Below are positions 12,575 through 23,638 of a DNA stretch of 64,000 nucleotides, piece after piece. Below the pieces are notes generated by a model. It searched no databases. It saw nothing but the letters and a program-made list of their open reading frames with translations, and had not been told where the DNA came from. The position numbers were made by a program, and so were the translations under genes. Origin of the DNA: Paulownia fortunei (taxonomy: Eukaryota; Streptophyta; Magnoliopsida; Lamiales; Paulowniaceae); contig CM033118.1 of assembly GCA_019321725.1 (NCBI GenBank), forward strand, positions 8,458,071 through 8,522,070, read 5' to 3'. How positions within the stretch are numbered: position 1 is the stretch's first letter; each line of letters opens with the position of its first letter.

Positions 12575-12990
12575 ATGAGTGAGAGCAGTAATTACAGAGG
12601 GCATAATAACAACCATGTTGCTAGTCTTAATGCGTGGGGTATGGAGGAAGATGATAAGTTGATGGAATACTTATAATGTGAGAGGTGCGTTGCACTATTA
12701 TGTGATAAAACAAAATTGAAAAGGCTTTGCATCAGGTGAAGGAATGGTTTACAAAATATTATCATTGGGATTTTTGCATTAATTCTATACGGGTTAAGTA
12801 CAGGGAGCTTCGCACGAGGTAAAACTTGTTTGCAAGCATCTTGGTAGCCCCAGAGGTGATTAACGATGAGGAAATTAACTTGTATTTGTCCTCTTTGTTG
12901 AGAGGAACAAGCTTGAATAGTTAAGTATAATCTATTACAAATTCTTCTTGCAAATGTATGGACTTTGATACTACTTTTCATTACTATTTT
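12575..12990 (+). pseudogene. Myb/SANT-like Harbinger ORF1 remnant, N-terminal part
   Basis: An ATG at 12575 starts MSESSNYRGHNNNHV, then W..EEDDKLMEYL before a stop. This resembles the start of plant Harbinger SANT-like proteins (MSE..RG....W..EED..L). A later frame gives WFTKYYHWDFCINSIRVKYRELRTR. It lies downstream of the transposase remnant, whereas a C-terminal piece of the same kind lies upstream at 8880, so either two copies or a rearrangement is present. The homology is weaker than for the transposase. Confidence 0.4.
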
Positions 12991-12999
12991 TACAACATA

Positions 13000-15900
13000 G
13001 GTTTTATATATTGTATACTACAGTGGTATGACCATTTCGTAGTTGTATTCTGAAGCATTGAAGTTCTTTCACGAGGCATTTGATGATTGGGAATATCTAA
13101 AAGCCTTTTTGCAACTGATGAAGTTGCTTACATGCAATCACTATAAATAGTAAGATCGTAACAAGATCACTTTGGCCATGATGCCGATAGCCCGATAAAT
13201 ATACCTAACTCTTCCAGTGACAATACAAGCGGCCAACCACGAGCACCACTTACATGGCTAGTGCGCCCATGCCGTCATGGCTATTGGTGCCCTTACGGTA
13301 GCTAGGTGCAATTAGTGCGACAAGACCAACCATAATAGATTCCTCCATTGGACACTTCCTATGACATGCAGTCCCACATTGAATCGATTTACTAGTGGGA
13401 AGCTACCATGTTTGTCAATCGTCGGCCTTGATGTGGGTACCTAGTGACATAAGAGAATGACTAGTCTAGTGGCTTGCACCAATCTTGCCATCTTAGGACT
13501 GAATGAAAACTTTGTAACAATGGTTCGTAATTGTTATTTATGCAGAATAATTTTTCAACTTATTTTAGGATGCATATTTTAGGCACAACTTTGTTACGAA
13601 GAGTGATTGTCAATAATTGAAGAGTTTGGTTATGCATGCTTGGTAATTTAGTAAGTAGAACTTGTAGGTGTTTGCCTAGTAAGTTCGGTGCTTACACCTG
13701 GGCAATGTTTGTATATTTTTAGAAAAAAGAATATTGGGCTTAAGCCTAATTTTGATACTCTAATTTTGGATGGTAGCTTTATTGTGTAAAAACTATTGAT
13801 AAAACAGAAGCTGTAAATAGATATGTGAAGTCGGCATTTTGTTTGTTTAATCACTCATCATATTATCAACATTTTCTCGTCGGACATGTGTTTGTTATGT
13901 TTAAGTTTTAAGATCATATACCTATATGAACCTTTTTGCTGGGATTAAGATAAGTCTACTTTATATATTATTGTCATAGTCAGATTTGGCCATGCAAAAA
14001 ACACCAACACTTAGGGACTCGGATATGTTTAGTTATATAGGTAGTTATATAGGTGTTTGGTCAGGGGTTTATTCATACATAAATGTATATTTGGATCTCA
14101 CTTTGATTTTAAGAATCACAGCAGTCAAAAAATGTGAGGAGATGGTTATACAAAAGATGTTACTAAACATATTTAATAATATGTATGATATCTATTACTT
14201 AACAAATTGTTAATACTAAGATAATCATTTAAGTACATAATATCTAGACATTTGTGGGGGTGCTCTGCCGTATAATTCATTAATATTTGAGCACTATAAT
14301 CCTATAATGGACACAATCACATTACATAACCTCCATATTAACAAACTCAAATTATGCTTAAATAGACAGTGTCCTCTCCCAAATAAACAATGACCTAGAT
14401 AATAAGCAAAGACATTACTTATAAACACACCAAACAATGGCAGTGAAATATCTCCAACATTAATAACAAATTACTAATAAGTCAAACATTACATATGAAA
14501 TTAAACAATTGTACGAAATAAAACTAAATGTTAAGCAAAAGTCCATTAGTATTGGGGATGTCATCCAATACACCCATTCAACTTACCATTATCTTAATAC
14601 ATGATTTAAAGATATTAAGTAGAAGCATATTACTAAATAAACATGGTTGCATATACAGTCACTTATGGGTATCTCAAAAGAGTAATTCACATATATCAAT
14701 GCCTACTCGTACTAGAGCGATGCAGTCTTGGGCACTTGCTCATACTTGATCTGTCCATATGTATATATATATAATTCTCGGAAGAGTCATGTACCATAAC
14801 AGGATTATTTTCGGCACCACCTGGCTTATCTTGTTCATCAATTTCTATTGTTGCAACTTGTTGGAAAATATAATCCGAAGACGCGAACAATGGCTTGCCC
14901 CAAGTACAAAAATGATGCTATCGAGGTGTTTCCTACAAGTAATAAAGTTATTTACAATTGAAGATAAATGTACTAGAAAATCATAACAACAACAACAAAT
15001 AACAAATCCAAACTTACAAGACATTATAGCAATTATGTACCCATCCAATGTGGTCCCAGTGCAACCTATCCAACTCAACAACATTTCTGTCAACATCATA
15101 TTAAACACGTGGAAGTAAAAGGTACTACATGAAATTGTAATACCTTTGCCAGTCTATTAATTTTTTTACCACTTTTGCATTTGTAATATTCTTCTCTAAG
15201 TCTCTCGACAAAGATTGAGCAAGACTACTAAAAAAATCCTCAAGAACATTCATGTCAGATAAGTTGTAATCTATTGCATCATCTATCAACCTAGTTATGA
15301 GGGCAACCTCTTTATCCTGGGTCTATCACTGATCCCTAAACACGCGCGGCATAATTGTTTGCTTGTTAGATATTTATAGCAATTATTTTTAAAATTATAT
15401 TTTAATAGAGAGAAAAATATTTCATCCAAATCAAATTAACATAAGATTCATATAGACTTATCTTCCTAGATAGAGGTACATCATAACTTCAAATTAAATT
15501 GTTAAATGCGCTACATTGTTTATCTAACACAACACATGCATAGATAAAATAAAGTAAAAAAAGTGCAACTATGAAAGTACAAATATAACAACTCAATATA
15601 GACAACATAAGTTAACATCAACTACTAAGCTAATGTATATTTCATAGAATTTAAAGTACAGAATGTGAAACTTATACTAAGAACCACTAATGCCAACAAA
15701 TTAGACAAATAAAATGTACTTGACATACACAATTTAACAAAATTGAACCACTACAAAAATATTCTCTGAGAAACCAAAGCATTACCCAACAAAAATTCGA
15801 CAAATTCGATATAGTCATCTCACAACAAAATAAAAGAAAAGAAAAATATTATCAAAAATAAAACATATATCTCACACCCAACTGAATAACAAAAAACTAT

Positions 15901-16650
15901 AATTTTTTTTAAAAAAATCCTACATAGAACCTAGTACCCCAAACAACACATTGTGCACAAAGTAAAAAAGATATTTCATAACTCAAATGCCCCTTCCCAA
16001 CCAATAATGAATCCCAACTGTGGTAAACCTCTAACAAAACCTGAAAAGGCAAGAAGTCCTCAAACCTTCACCTTACTTTTGTACAAGTGGGACATGTTTG
16101 ATCGAATGTGCAAGGGGAACTCCGAAATGCTTCCTAAGGCTTGTACAATGTGTTAGTGTTTTACCCAAAAAAGTCAATGTGTGGAAGAGGGAGTAAATAA
16201 TGCAAGGTTTCCTTAAAAAAATGACAAAAGGGCCTTCTCAAGAAGAAGAGGAGTGAGCAGCCTTTGTATTCTTCTTATGGGAAATTGAAAAGTATTTTTT
16301 AGTCTAAAAATTGATTTCATCAACTACCCAATTTTGATATGATATGAAGGTATTTATTACCTTACAGTCGTGGCCACACCATCTAATTTATAATCCCCAA
16401 CAAATTCCCATTATTAGCCTAGTTGCACATGTGTGTGGGTCCTACTCTTCGCTACTCATAATTTAATAAATAGAACAATACATAAAATATTTTGGATAGA
16501 CCCCACCACTAACCATAATACATAATAAACTACATAGAAATTTTGAAAATACAATAAAAAAATGCACTAATAAATATAATCTCAATTTTATTACGTCTTT
16601 TTATTGTAAAAACTCTCTAAATTCTACTCAACCAAACATATTATTATTTC
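13000..16650. other. Noncoding remainder of the Harbinger region
   Basis: No reliable coding stretch is found. A less AT-rich patch at about 13200-13480 could be decayed coding sequence of the same element, but no domain is readable. From 14200 onward the sequence is AT-rich with only short chance ORFs on both strands. Confidence 0.35.
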
Positions 16651-16798
16651 CAAACCTACATATTTTCACTATTTACATACATTCATTCAAACATATTTTC
16701 ACTTCTCACACAAAAACTGATTCAAAATTAAATTCTCAATAAAAATGATCGAAATGAGAATTCTCATTGAAAACAGAAAAAAACAAACCCATAGCTTG

Positions 16799-17111
16799 TA
16801 ATCAAGAAGGATTACCAACTTAATCCCTAATTGCGAATTCATCCACAACAAAAAAATTATTTGATATTAAAATTAAAAGTTAAAAAAAATATTAAAACTG
16901 TGATAGGATGACCTACTAATCTCATAAAAACGTATCTCATGACAAGCTTTTTGTTTAGTATATTTTTGTGAAAATTATTCCACAACTCTCCATCTGACCT
17001 TTTTCTACAAGTATTGGAAATGAATCCATTTTGAAGAAAATATCTTCCTGAAAATGATTAGAATTGACTAGAGTTAATGGCCCAACCACCCTTCCCCTTT
17101 ACACATACATG
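16799..17111. other. AT-rich spacer
   Basis: No gene, repeat boundary or motif can be supported here. Confidence 0.45.
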
Positions 17112-17116
17112 CGCTT

Positions 17117-18232
17117 AAAATATATCTTTTTCATCCAATCCCATATGCTACGACGGATCCCTTTGGCAAATATTTTATTTTCGATGGCAAATTAGTGACA
17201 TACCGTCATATGAAACAAAACAAGGTACAATATGACACCTATTTTATCCATTTGTTGAGATGGAGAATTTGATGATTCTAATGGTTTAGAGGATGGTAGA
17301 GTCGAGTTTGAGTTTGAATTTGTAGTAGAGCTGATTGGAGTCCAAATTACTGGTTGTTTGTTGGTATTTTTTCTTATTGGTCATTTGGAGTCGGAGTGGC
17401 GAGAATATAGAACTGTCGAATTGGGATTGGAACACAATCCTCTGTTCCATGAAACCCAACCATAGGAGGTATCAAGCTGATAATGGAAATTTATTTTCAA
17501 AATACTCTAAAATACCTAGAAACCTTTTATTAATGAATTTATAGATATATATACAATATAATGATTAAACTACAAATACTATGTTATACCATTAATTATA
17601 CAAGCAAATAAACTTTTTAATTTGTGCTTAATCATTATATTTTACATAATTTCAATAATTACATATGTTTGTGTTCAAGATATATCTTTTTCATGCAATC
17701 CCATACGCTACAACGGATCCCTTTGGCAAATATTTTATTTTTGACGGCAAATCAGTGACATACCATCATATGTAACAAAACAAGGTACAATATGACACCC
17801 ATTTTGTCCATTTGTTGAGATGGAGAATTTGATGATTCTAATGGTTTAGAGGATGGTAGAGTCGAGTTTGAGTTTGAATTTGTTGTAGAGCTGATTGGAG
17901 TCCGAATTGATGGTTGTTTGTTGGTATTTTTTCTTATTGGTCATTTGGAGTCGGAGTGGCGGGAATATGGAATTGTCGAATTGGGATTGGAATGCAACCC
18001 TCTGTTCCATGAAACCCAACCATAGGAGGTATCAACCTGATAATAGAAATTTATTTTCAAAATACTCTAAAATACCTAGAAACCTTTTATTGATGAATTT
18101 ATAGATATATATACAATATAATGATTAAACTGTAAATACTATGTTATACCATTAATTATACAAGCAAATAAACTTTTTAATTTGTGCTTAATCATTATAT
18201 TTTATGCAATTTCAATAATGACATATGTTTTG
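17117..18232. repeat. Tandem direct duplication, two ~560-bp units
   Basis: Unit 1 (about 17117-17676) and unit 2 (about 17677-18232) are nearly identical and offset by 560 bp. Both start ATATATCTTTTTCAT and include CAACGGATCCCTTTGGC or CGACGGATCCCTTTGGC, a run reading GTCGAGTTTGAGTTTGAATT, and the same AT-rich tail. Each unit holds two overlapping open frames: a ~66-codon frame without ATG (motif EDGRVEFEFEFVVELIGV) and a 69-codon frame with a hydrophobic centre (VVCWYFFLLVIW). The few differences mostly change residues in both frames, which argues against selection on either. The origin is unknown; it is not an LTR pair, because nothing lies between the units. Confidence 0.75.
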
Positions 18233-18237
18233 CAAAA

Positions 18238-19057
18238 TATATTTTAATTAAGTCACAAGTATATACATTAGTACACACATATATACACACACATACTTGA
18301 ATATTTATACTTATATTTATAAATCTTGTTTTCTTGATATATAGAGAAATAATTTTTTTTAAAAAAATACAAATTAATAACAAAGGTAGATAAATAAATA
18401 TATAAGAAGTAAATCAACACATATAAAATAAATAATTTACAAAAAATGAAAATTCATTAAAAGATATACATAATTATACATATATATATATATATAATAT
18501 CAATATCATTAGAAAAATTTAAATAATTTTATATAAAAGAAACAATTTAATGACTAAATGACACAAATACATATACATTACATCGATATATAGTATGTAT
18601 AAATGTGTATGTATGTATTTACATATGCATATTTAAAGGGCGCAATGACATAATTATAAGTGTCAAAATAATTTATCTAAAAATTAATAACAAGACAAAT
18701 TTTAAAATTGTCATAAAATAACTACTTATTCAAACACAATCTCACAAAAAAAAGACATATCACGTCAATAATCATCATCATATTAACATTCCTACAAAAC
18801 AACTCATCCAAACACATATCCAAAATTATTTCTCACTTCTATAATTTTTCTTTCTCTATAAATATTTATTAAAATTATTTATCCGTAAGTGATATCTTAT
18901 CCAATCACAACCTAAGTTTTTAGGTGGAGCAAAGTGCGAATTATGCTATTTCAATTAATGAAAGGGCAATTGGAAAAACTAAATATACTGAACCATCTAT
19001 TAGTTCCTTACAATCTATTATTGTGTTTATTCTCAAAATGAGGAACCCTGCATACAA
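18238..19057. other. AT-rich spacer with TA microsatellite
   Basis: A (TA)n tract lies near 18478-18496. No coding evidence is seen. Confidence 0.45.
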
Positions 19058-19388
19058 TTTATTGGCGGATAAATTGCAATCAACCCCTTGTATTTTTGCA
19101 AAAATAAAAAGAAACTCCCTATAAAAAAATTAGCCTAAAAACCTCTTGTGTTACTACAAAATTTTGAAAAAGAAAAACCCATTCCATCAAATTTAACGGG
19201 AAGTGAAGAACATGCGCTCTTTGTGCGAAGTCGGATGCAATTTGGCGGATTTTGACTTAATTTTCTATTTGAATGGCCAATATGCCCATGTCTTTATGTA
19301 TATAGACTAATGTTCACTAAAATTACCAAAAAGTCCCTTATTAGATGATTTGTGGTTCCTTTTGAATTATTTCATTAAGTATTATTTA

Positions 19389-21475
19389 GGATAAATTACA
19401 AATTTCCCCCCCTATATTTTCACAAAAATGCAAAAAAATCCTGTTAGGAAAATAACTTAAAACGCCCATCTTAATAGAAATCTTGCATAAAACCCCTACC
19501 CATCAAAGTTAACGGCAATTATGGAACATGCACGGGTTTTGCGAATATGGATGTTTTTTAATGGATTTTGACTGAATTGATCGTGTTAATTGACCAATAT
19601 GCTCTTTATTGTATATATTCATATATCAGTTATTTATAATTACAAAAATACCCTCTAAAGTTCATTTAAACAACACTTATCACCCTTTAAACTTATTTCT
19701 TAGTAATATTTGATTTTAAATCCTTAAATTCTAAAACTTAAAAATAATATCTTAATTCAAAATTACTAGAAAATTTTAAATAATAATGCAAAAAATCACA
19801 GAATAATAATAAAAAATTATAAATAATTTGCAAAAAAAATATAAAAAATACAAATCATTATAGAAAAATAATAACAAATTACTGAAAAATTACAAGCCAA
19901 TTGCAACAAATAAAATTATGTTTTATATTTTCATGAAACTGTAAAACCTACACATTATCCCTATTACAATTTTTTGTTATGTTATATGATATATAACATT
20001 TTTAACTACAATTTTTTTCATCCATTTGTAAATACAAAACAACTCTTTCCATTTTAGTTTAAAATCATTTTAAGTCTAATTAGATTTTCATTCAAATCAA
20101 TTTTTAAATCTAATTCAAAAATTTACTAAAAACTATGAAAAAAATTACAAAAAAATAACAAATTTGTTTTGTAAAATTACAAGCAAATTACAACAAATAG
20201 AATTTTGATAAATAAAATTATGTTGCATATTTAAATAAAAAGAAAAACCTAATAATATCCCTATTATATATGTTTTGTTATGTTATATAATAAATAATAT
20301 TTGTAACTACAAAGATTTTCATCCAATTGCAAATACAAAAAAAAAAAAACTCTTTCAATTTTAATTAAAATTAGTTTTAAATCTAATTTAATTTTCTTTA
20401 AATCAATTATTAAATATAATTTAATTTTAATTAAAATTAGTTTTAAATCTAATACAAAAAAAATATTATTTTATTTTTTTCTTTTTTTTCTTTTTCCTGC
20501 CGCACTCGTAGGCCCCGTCTGCTGATCATCGCCGCCACTAACTCCTTCTTCTTCTTCTTCAGATTTTGCCCCCCCTCCCCAAGAAAAAAAATCTAAATTT
20601 CGTCGCCCCTAAAACCCAGATTGTTCTTCTTCCCAAAAATAAATTTTTAGACCTATCACAGGTCGCTGCTGGCCCCAGCCACCCGCCGCCGCCAACCCAT
20701 CAGCAACAATCTCTTTTTTTCTTCTTCTTCTTCTTTTTTCAAACCTTCTTCCTCCTCCAAACAAGCCCCTCAAACCTCCTTCGTCTTCTTCAAATTTATA
20801 TCCAGATCCACAAACCCTCCTAAGCCCTAAATCCAAACCACAATCACCGCCACTTCTTCTCACCATCGAGCTTTCACCATCGAATATCCACCGAAGCACC
20901 CCCGCCTCGCTTGGCAGTGCCACTGAATCCAGTGAGTGGTGTGGACTTATTTCTTAACATTTATTCTTCTTCTTCTTTTATGTTTTGTGTGTGCGCATTT
21001 AGTGGTTGTGGTGTAGGTTGAGAAATGGCGGCAATGGCGACGGTGGCTATGGCGATGGTGGTTATGGTGGTGATGATGTTGGGATGATATGTATACATAT
21101 GTATATGTATGTATATACATATATGACCATATATATAATAGAATAAGAATATAATACTTTAAAAAAAGTAAAAAAAAGAAATAGAAAACTAAAATATAGA
21201 CCATTGATTTTGATTTTACATGAAATCTAACGGTTGATAAAATTTAGACAAGATCTATGGTCATTATGTTGTAGTCTGCAATTCAATGGTTGAGATTTTC
21301 AAGGGTATTATGGGTATTTTAGTTAAAAACTAATGTCGTTAATTATCAATGAGGCCAGGGGCGAGTTAGTAGAATTTTATATTAATATGGGGGCTTTTTA
21401 GACTATTTTCTTATCTTGGTTTTTTTTTTTTTTGCATTTTTGCAAAAATACAGGAAGCAATTTTGTAATTAATCC
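19389..21475. mobile_element. Inner long-TIR Mutator-like element of the same family
   Basis: The left end GGATAAATTACAAATTTCC pairs with a right end that reverse-complements to GGATTAATTACAAAATTGC, with similarity over about 150 bp (TATTTTTGCAAAAATGC-type block, poly-A step, TTAACGRCA). Flanks are TATTATTTA (19380-19388) and TAAGATTTA (21476-21484), 7 of 9 matching. Internal order matches the outer copy: AT-rich arm, C/T-rich stretch, TATGTATATG tract, then a block with TTAGACAAGAT. It is 2.09 kb long and has no transposase. It inserted into the outer element, so it is the younger of the two. Confidence 0.65.
20470..20945. other. C/T-rich gene-like passenger inside the inner Mutator-like element
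   Basis: This stretch is far richer in C than its surroundings, with (TTC)n tracts at about 20540 and 20720 and Pro/Ser-rich frames. It resembles a plant 5' UTR plus first exon and ends at a donor-like site (ATCCA|GTGAGT at about 20930). This is how host-gene fragments captured by Pack-MULEs often look. The minus strand has a 104-codon frame, most likely a shadow of the low-complexity tract. No host protein domain was recognised. Confidence 0.35.
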
Positions 21476-22977
21476 TAAGATTTATTTATAAATTTTTTTC
21501 ATCCACTTGTTAAAAACAACTCTGTTATTTTCAGTTAAAAGATAACCAGTTTAATTATAAATTTCTTTCCTACTAATAAAATAGAAAAAATCTACACATT
21601 ATTTTTTCATTAATTTGAGTACATTATATTTCAATAATAAGATGTTTGCTAATTTTTAAGAAAAAAAAACAAACTCAATTTTTTTATTTATGTTTTCTCA
21701 ATAATTTTTAGAATTTAATTCAATTTTTTAAGTTTTCTTCTTCCTTACAAAAAATTCAGAAAATCTACACAATTTCATAATATCCATACAAATTACAAAA
21801 ATTCCATAAAAATCACATAAAAATTGAATAAGAATTATAAAACTTCTTAAAAATTACATAAAATTCCAGAAAAGATAAAATTTACAGAAAATTACAAAAA
21901 TTCCAAAAAATGAAAATTTCCAAAAAATATTTTCCCAAAGAAAAAGACAAAAAGTCTCTTTGTCATCTTATTCCTTCATATGTTCTTTTTTACAAAATTC
22001 GAAAAAAAAAATTCAAAAATTACAGAAAGAAAGGATTTTGTCATCTTCTTCCTCCATTTTTTTTTTACTCCTTCCCCACCCAACCACCACCACACTCGCC
22101 CAACCAACCCATCAATGCACCACAATTGCACCACAAGCCACACGCCTGCCCTTCGCCCTCGCCACAGTCGTCCACCCTCTAAAATTGCACCTCGCCTTTT
22201 TTTTTTCTCATTTTCCTTTTCCTCCTTCCCCACCCAACCACCACCACCACACAATCACTTGTTTGTTGCTGTCGTCTTTGCCACCCCACCCATCCATTAG
22301 CCCAGTTTATGCCTACCCACCCGCTCACCCCCAGCCACCCCAAATCCGTTCACAACCCCAGCCACCAGCTACTCGTTGTCCTCAACAACACTAAAAGTAG
22401 TTGTTGTAACCACTGTTGTCCCAGATTTGCCTAAATGTCAGCCGATCTTCTTTTCTCCTTCCTAAATCCAGCCCCCGCTGCAACCACCACCATGGTCGCA
22501 CCACCCACCCCCACTGCAAGCCGCCTGTTCGAACCACGACGACCAATCTTCTTCTTCCCAAATCCAACCACCAAATTAGATACGTATACATATGTATATG
22601 TATATGTATCACCATATATATATATATATTATAAAAATATAATATTTGAAAAAGAAAAAAAAATAAGCAATAAAAAAAGAAGAATAAAATATGAGCCATT
22701 GATCGTGATTTTATTTGAGATGTAACAGTTGACAAAAATTAGACAAGATATGATCATTATATTATTATCTTAGATTCAACAGTTGAATTTCAAGTCAACA
22801 GTTGAATTTTCAAAGGTATAGCTGGCACTTCCATTAAAAAATTAATGCCGTCAATTGAAGAGTTTGGGGTAAGAGGATTTTTTATTAACACAAGGTTTTA
22901 GACTATTTTCATATCAGGAATTTTTTCGTATATTTGTAAAAATACAAGGGCATTTTTGCAATCCACCCTTCATCGGC

Positions 22978-23294
22978 AAGTATACTTCACCGTTGAAAAT
23001 ATTTTCCTTGACAGCAACGAAAGTTTATTAAAACAAACCAAACACTATCCTATCTATTAACTTAATGATGATTATTGATGATGAGAGAGGTAGTCAGAAA
23101 AGACAACAATTTGATTTCCTCTAATAAACAGATGATATTGTCTCATTCGATGTCTAGATTTCGTTGTGAGCAATATAAATATCTTTTTGCCCAGCCAAAA
23201 AGAATAAAGATTGGCCAAATCTACTGCCCCTCACGATCTCCACTTCACCCGGACGCATTTCTTGTAACTATTCATCTCTGCTGTAGCTTTATTA
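22978..23294 (+). promoter_or_regulatory. Promoter and 5' UTR region of the DUF599 gene
   Basis: Only about 320 bp separate the outer Mutator-like element from the DUF599 start codon, so the proximal promoter and leader must lie here or inside the transposon. An in-frame TAA about 30 bases before the ATG fixes 23295 as the first possible start. No clear TATA box is seen. Confidence 0.45.
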
Positions 23295-23579
23295 ATGTGC
23301 CGCATGTCCACAATGGGGATGGATATTGAGCAAATTAAAATGATAGGTGAGGAAGAGGTAGTAAATTTCAGGGACTTGTACAATTTCCTCAAGAAAGAAA
23401 GAGCTGCGGAAATGATAACGGAGGACAAGCAGCTGGACTTAGTGCTAGTGCCTCTGGGAATGGGGGTGTTGTTGGCATATCATGTTTGGCTCCTCTTCAC
23501 CATAAGGCGCAATCCCAGAAGAACTGTGATTGGTCTCAATGCTGAGAGCCGCCACAAATGGGTCTTCTGCTTGATGGCT
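23295..23579 (+). CDS. DUF599 family membrane protein, exon 1
   Basis: This exon encodes residues 1-95 of a DUF599 (PF04654) protein, a plant family of unknown function with several membrane spans. The reading starts at the first ATG after an in-frame stop; three more in-frame Met codons follow within nine residues (MCRMSTMGMDIE), so the exact start is uncertain. After an acidic and basic N-terminal segment comes the family signature: LDLVLVPLGMGVLLAYHVWL (first membrane segment, about residues 45-65), NPRRTVIGLNAESRHKWV and CLMA. The exon ends with a whole codon at GCT|GTTAGT. The next residues expected in the family (a charged loop, then LAxQxxRN) are not in the adjacent DNA but are found 30.7 kb downstream. 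If intron reading continues, the frame enters a (TG)n tract and ends. Confidence 0.85.
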
Positions 23580-23616
23580 GTTAGTATTCTTCACTTCACT
23601 TCTCCCTTATTACTTC

Positions 23617-23638
23617 TGTGTGTGTGTGTGTGTGTGTG
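23617..23638. repeat. (TG)n microsatellite in the intron
   Basis: Eleven TG units lie about 37 bases after the splice donor of the DUF599 intron. Confidence 0.9.

Larger units (their letters stand above)
6661..16795 (+). mobile_element. Decayed PIF/Harbinger DNA transposon (approximate limits)
   Basis: The region contains a recognisable PIF/Harbinger transposase pseudogene and two Myb/SANT-like remnants, the two gene types such elements carry. The proposed left end is GGCTATGTTTTTG after TTA (6658-6660). The proposed right end, reverse-complemented, reads GCTATGGGTTTG and is followed by TTG. The 3-bp target is therefore TTA versus TTG, and the TIR match is short. At 10.1 kb it is larger than typical elements, so extra insertions inside are likely. 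The coding remnants are well supported; the limits are tentative. Confidence 0.5.
19067..22968. mobile_element. Outer long-TIR Mutator-like element (non-autonomous)
   Basis: The left end is GGATAAATTGCAATCAACC; the right end, reverse-complemented, starts GGGTGGATTGCAAAAATG. Similarity between the two ends continues for over 100 bp (shared blocks CCTTGTATTTTT, AAAAACCT or AAAACCT, CTTGTGTTA). Flanks are TTTATTGGC (19058-19066) and TTCATCGGC (22969-22977), a 9-bp duplication with two transitions. It is split by the related inner copy. Its own interior (21476-22690) has a C/T-rich gene-like stretch (22050-22560) and a TATGTATATG tract. No transposase is seen. The right end lies about 330 bp before the DUF599 start codon. 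Confidence 0.65.

Noticed and set aside
12592..12981. 129-codon minus-strand frame
   Set aside because: No domain; it is antisense to the SANT-like remnant and rich in His, Ser and Leu without a pattern.
17335..18104. A pair of 69-residue membrane proteins as real genes
   Set aside because: They start at TTG rather than ATG, and differences between the units change residues freely; treated as a tandem duplication instead.
20609..20923. 104-codon Gly/Arg/Glu-rich frame on the minus strand
   Set aside because: It is the complement of a C/T-rich tract; low complexity, no domain, and inside a Mutator-like element.
21960..22394. 144-codon Pro/Ser-rich plus-strand frame
   Set aside because: Overlapping frames in all registers reflect C/T-rich composition; no conserved motif. 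Kept only as possible captured sequence.
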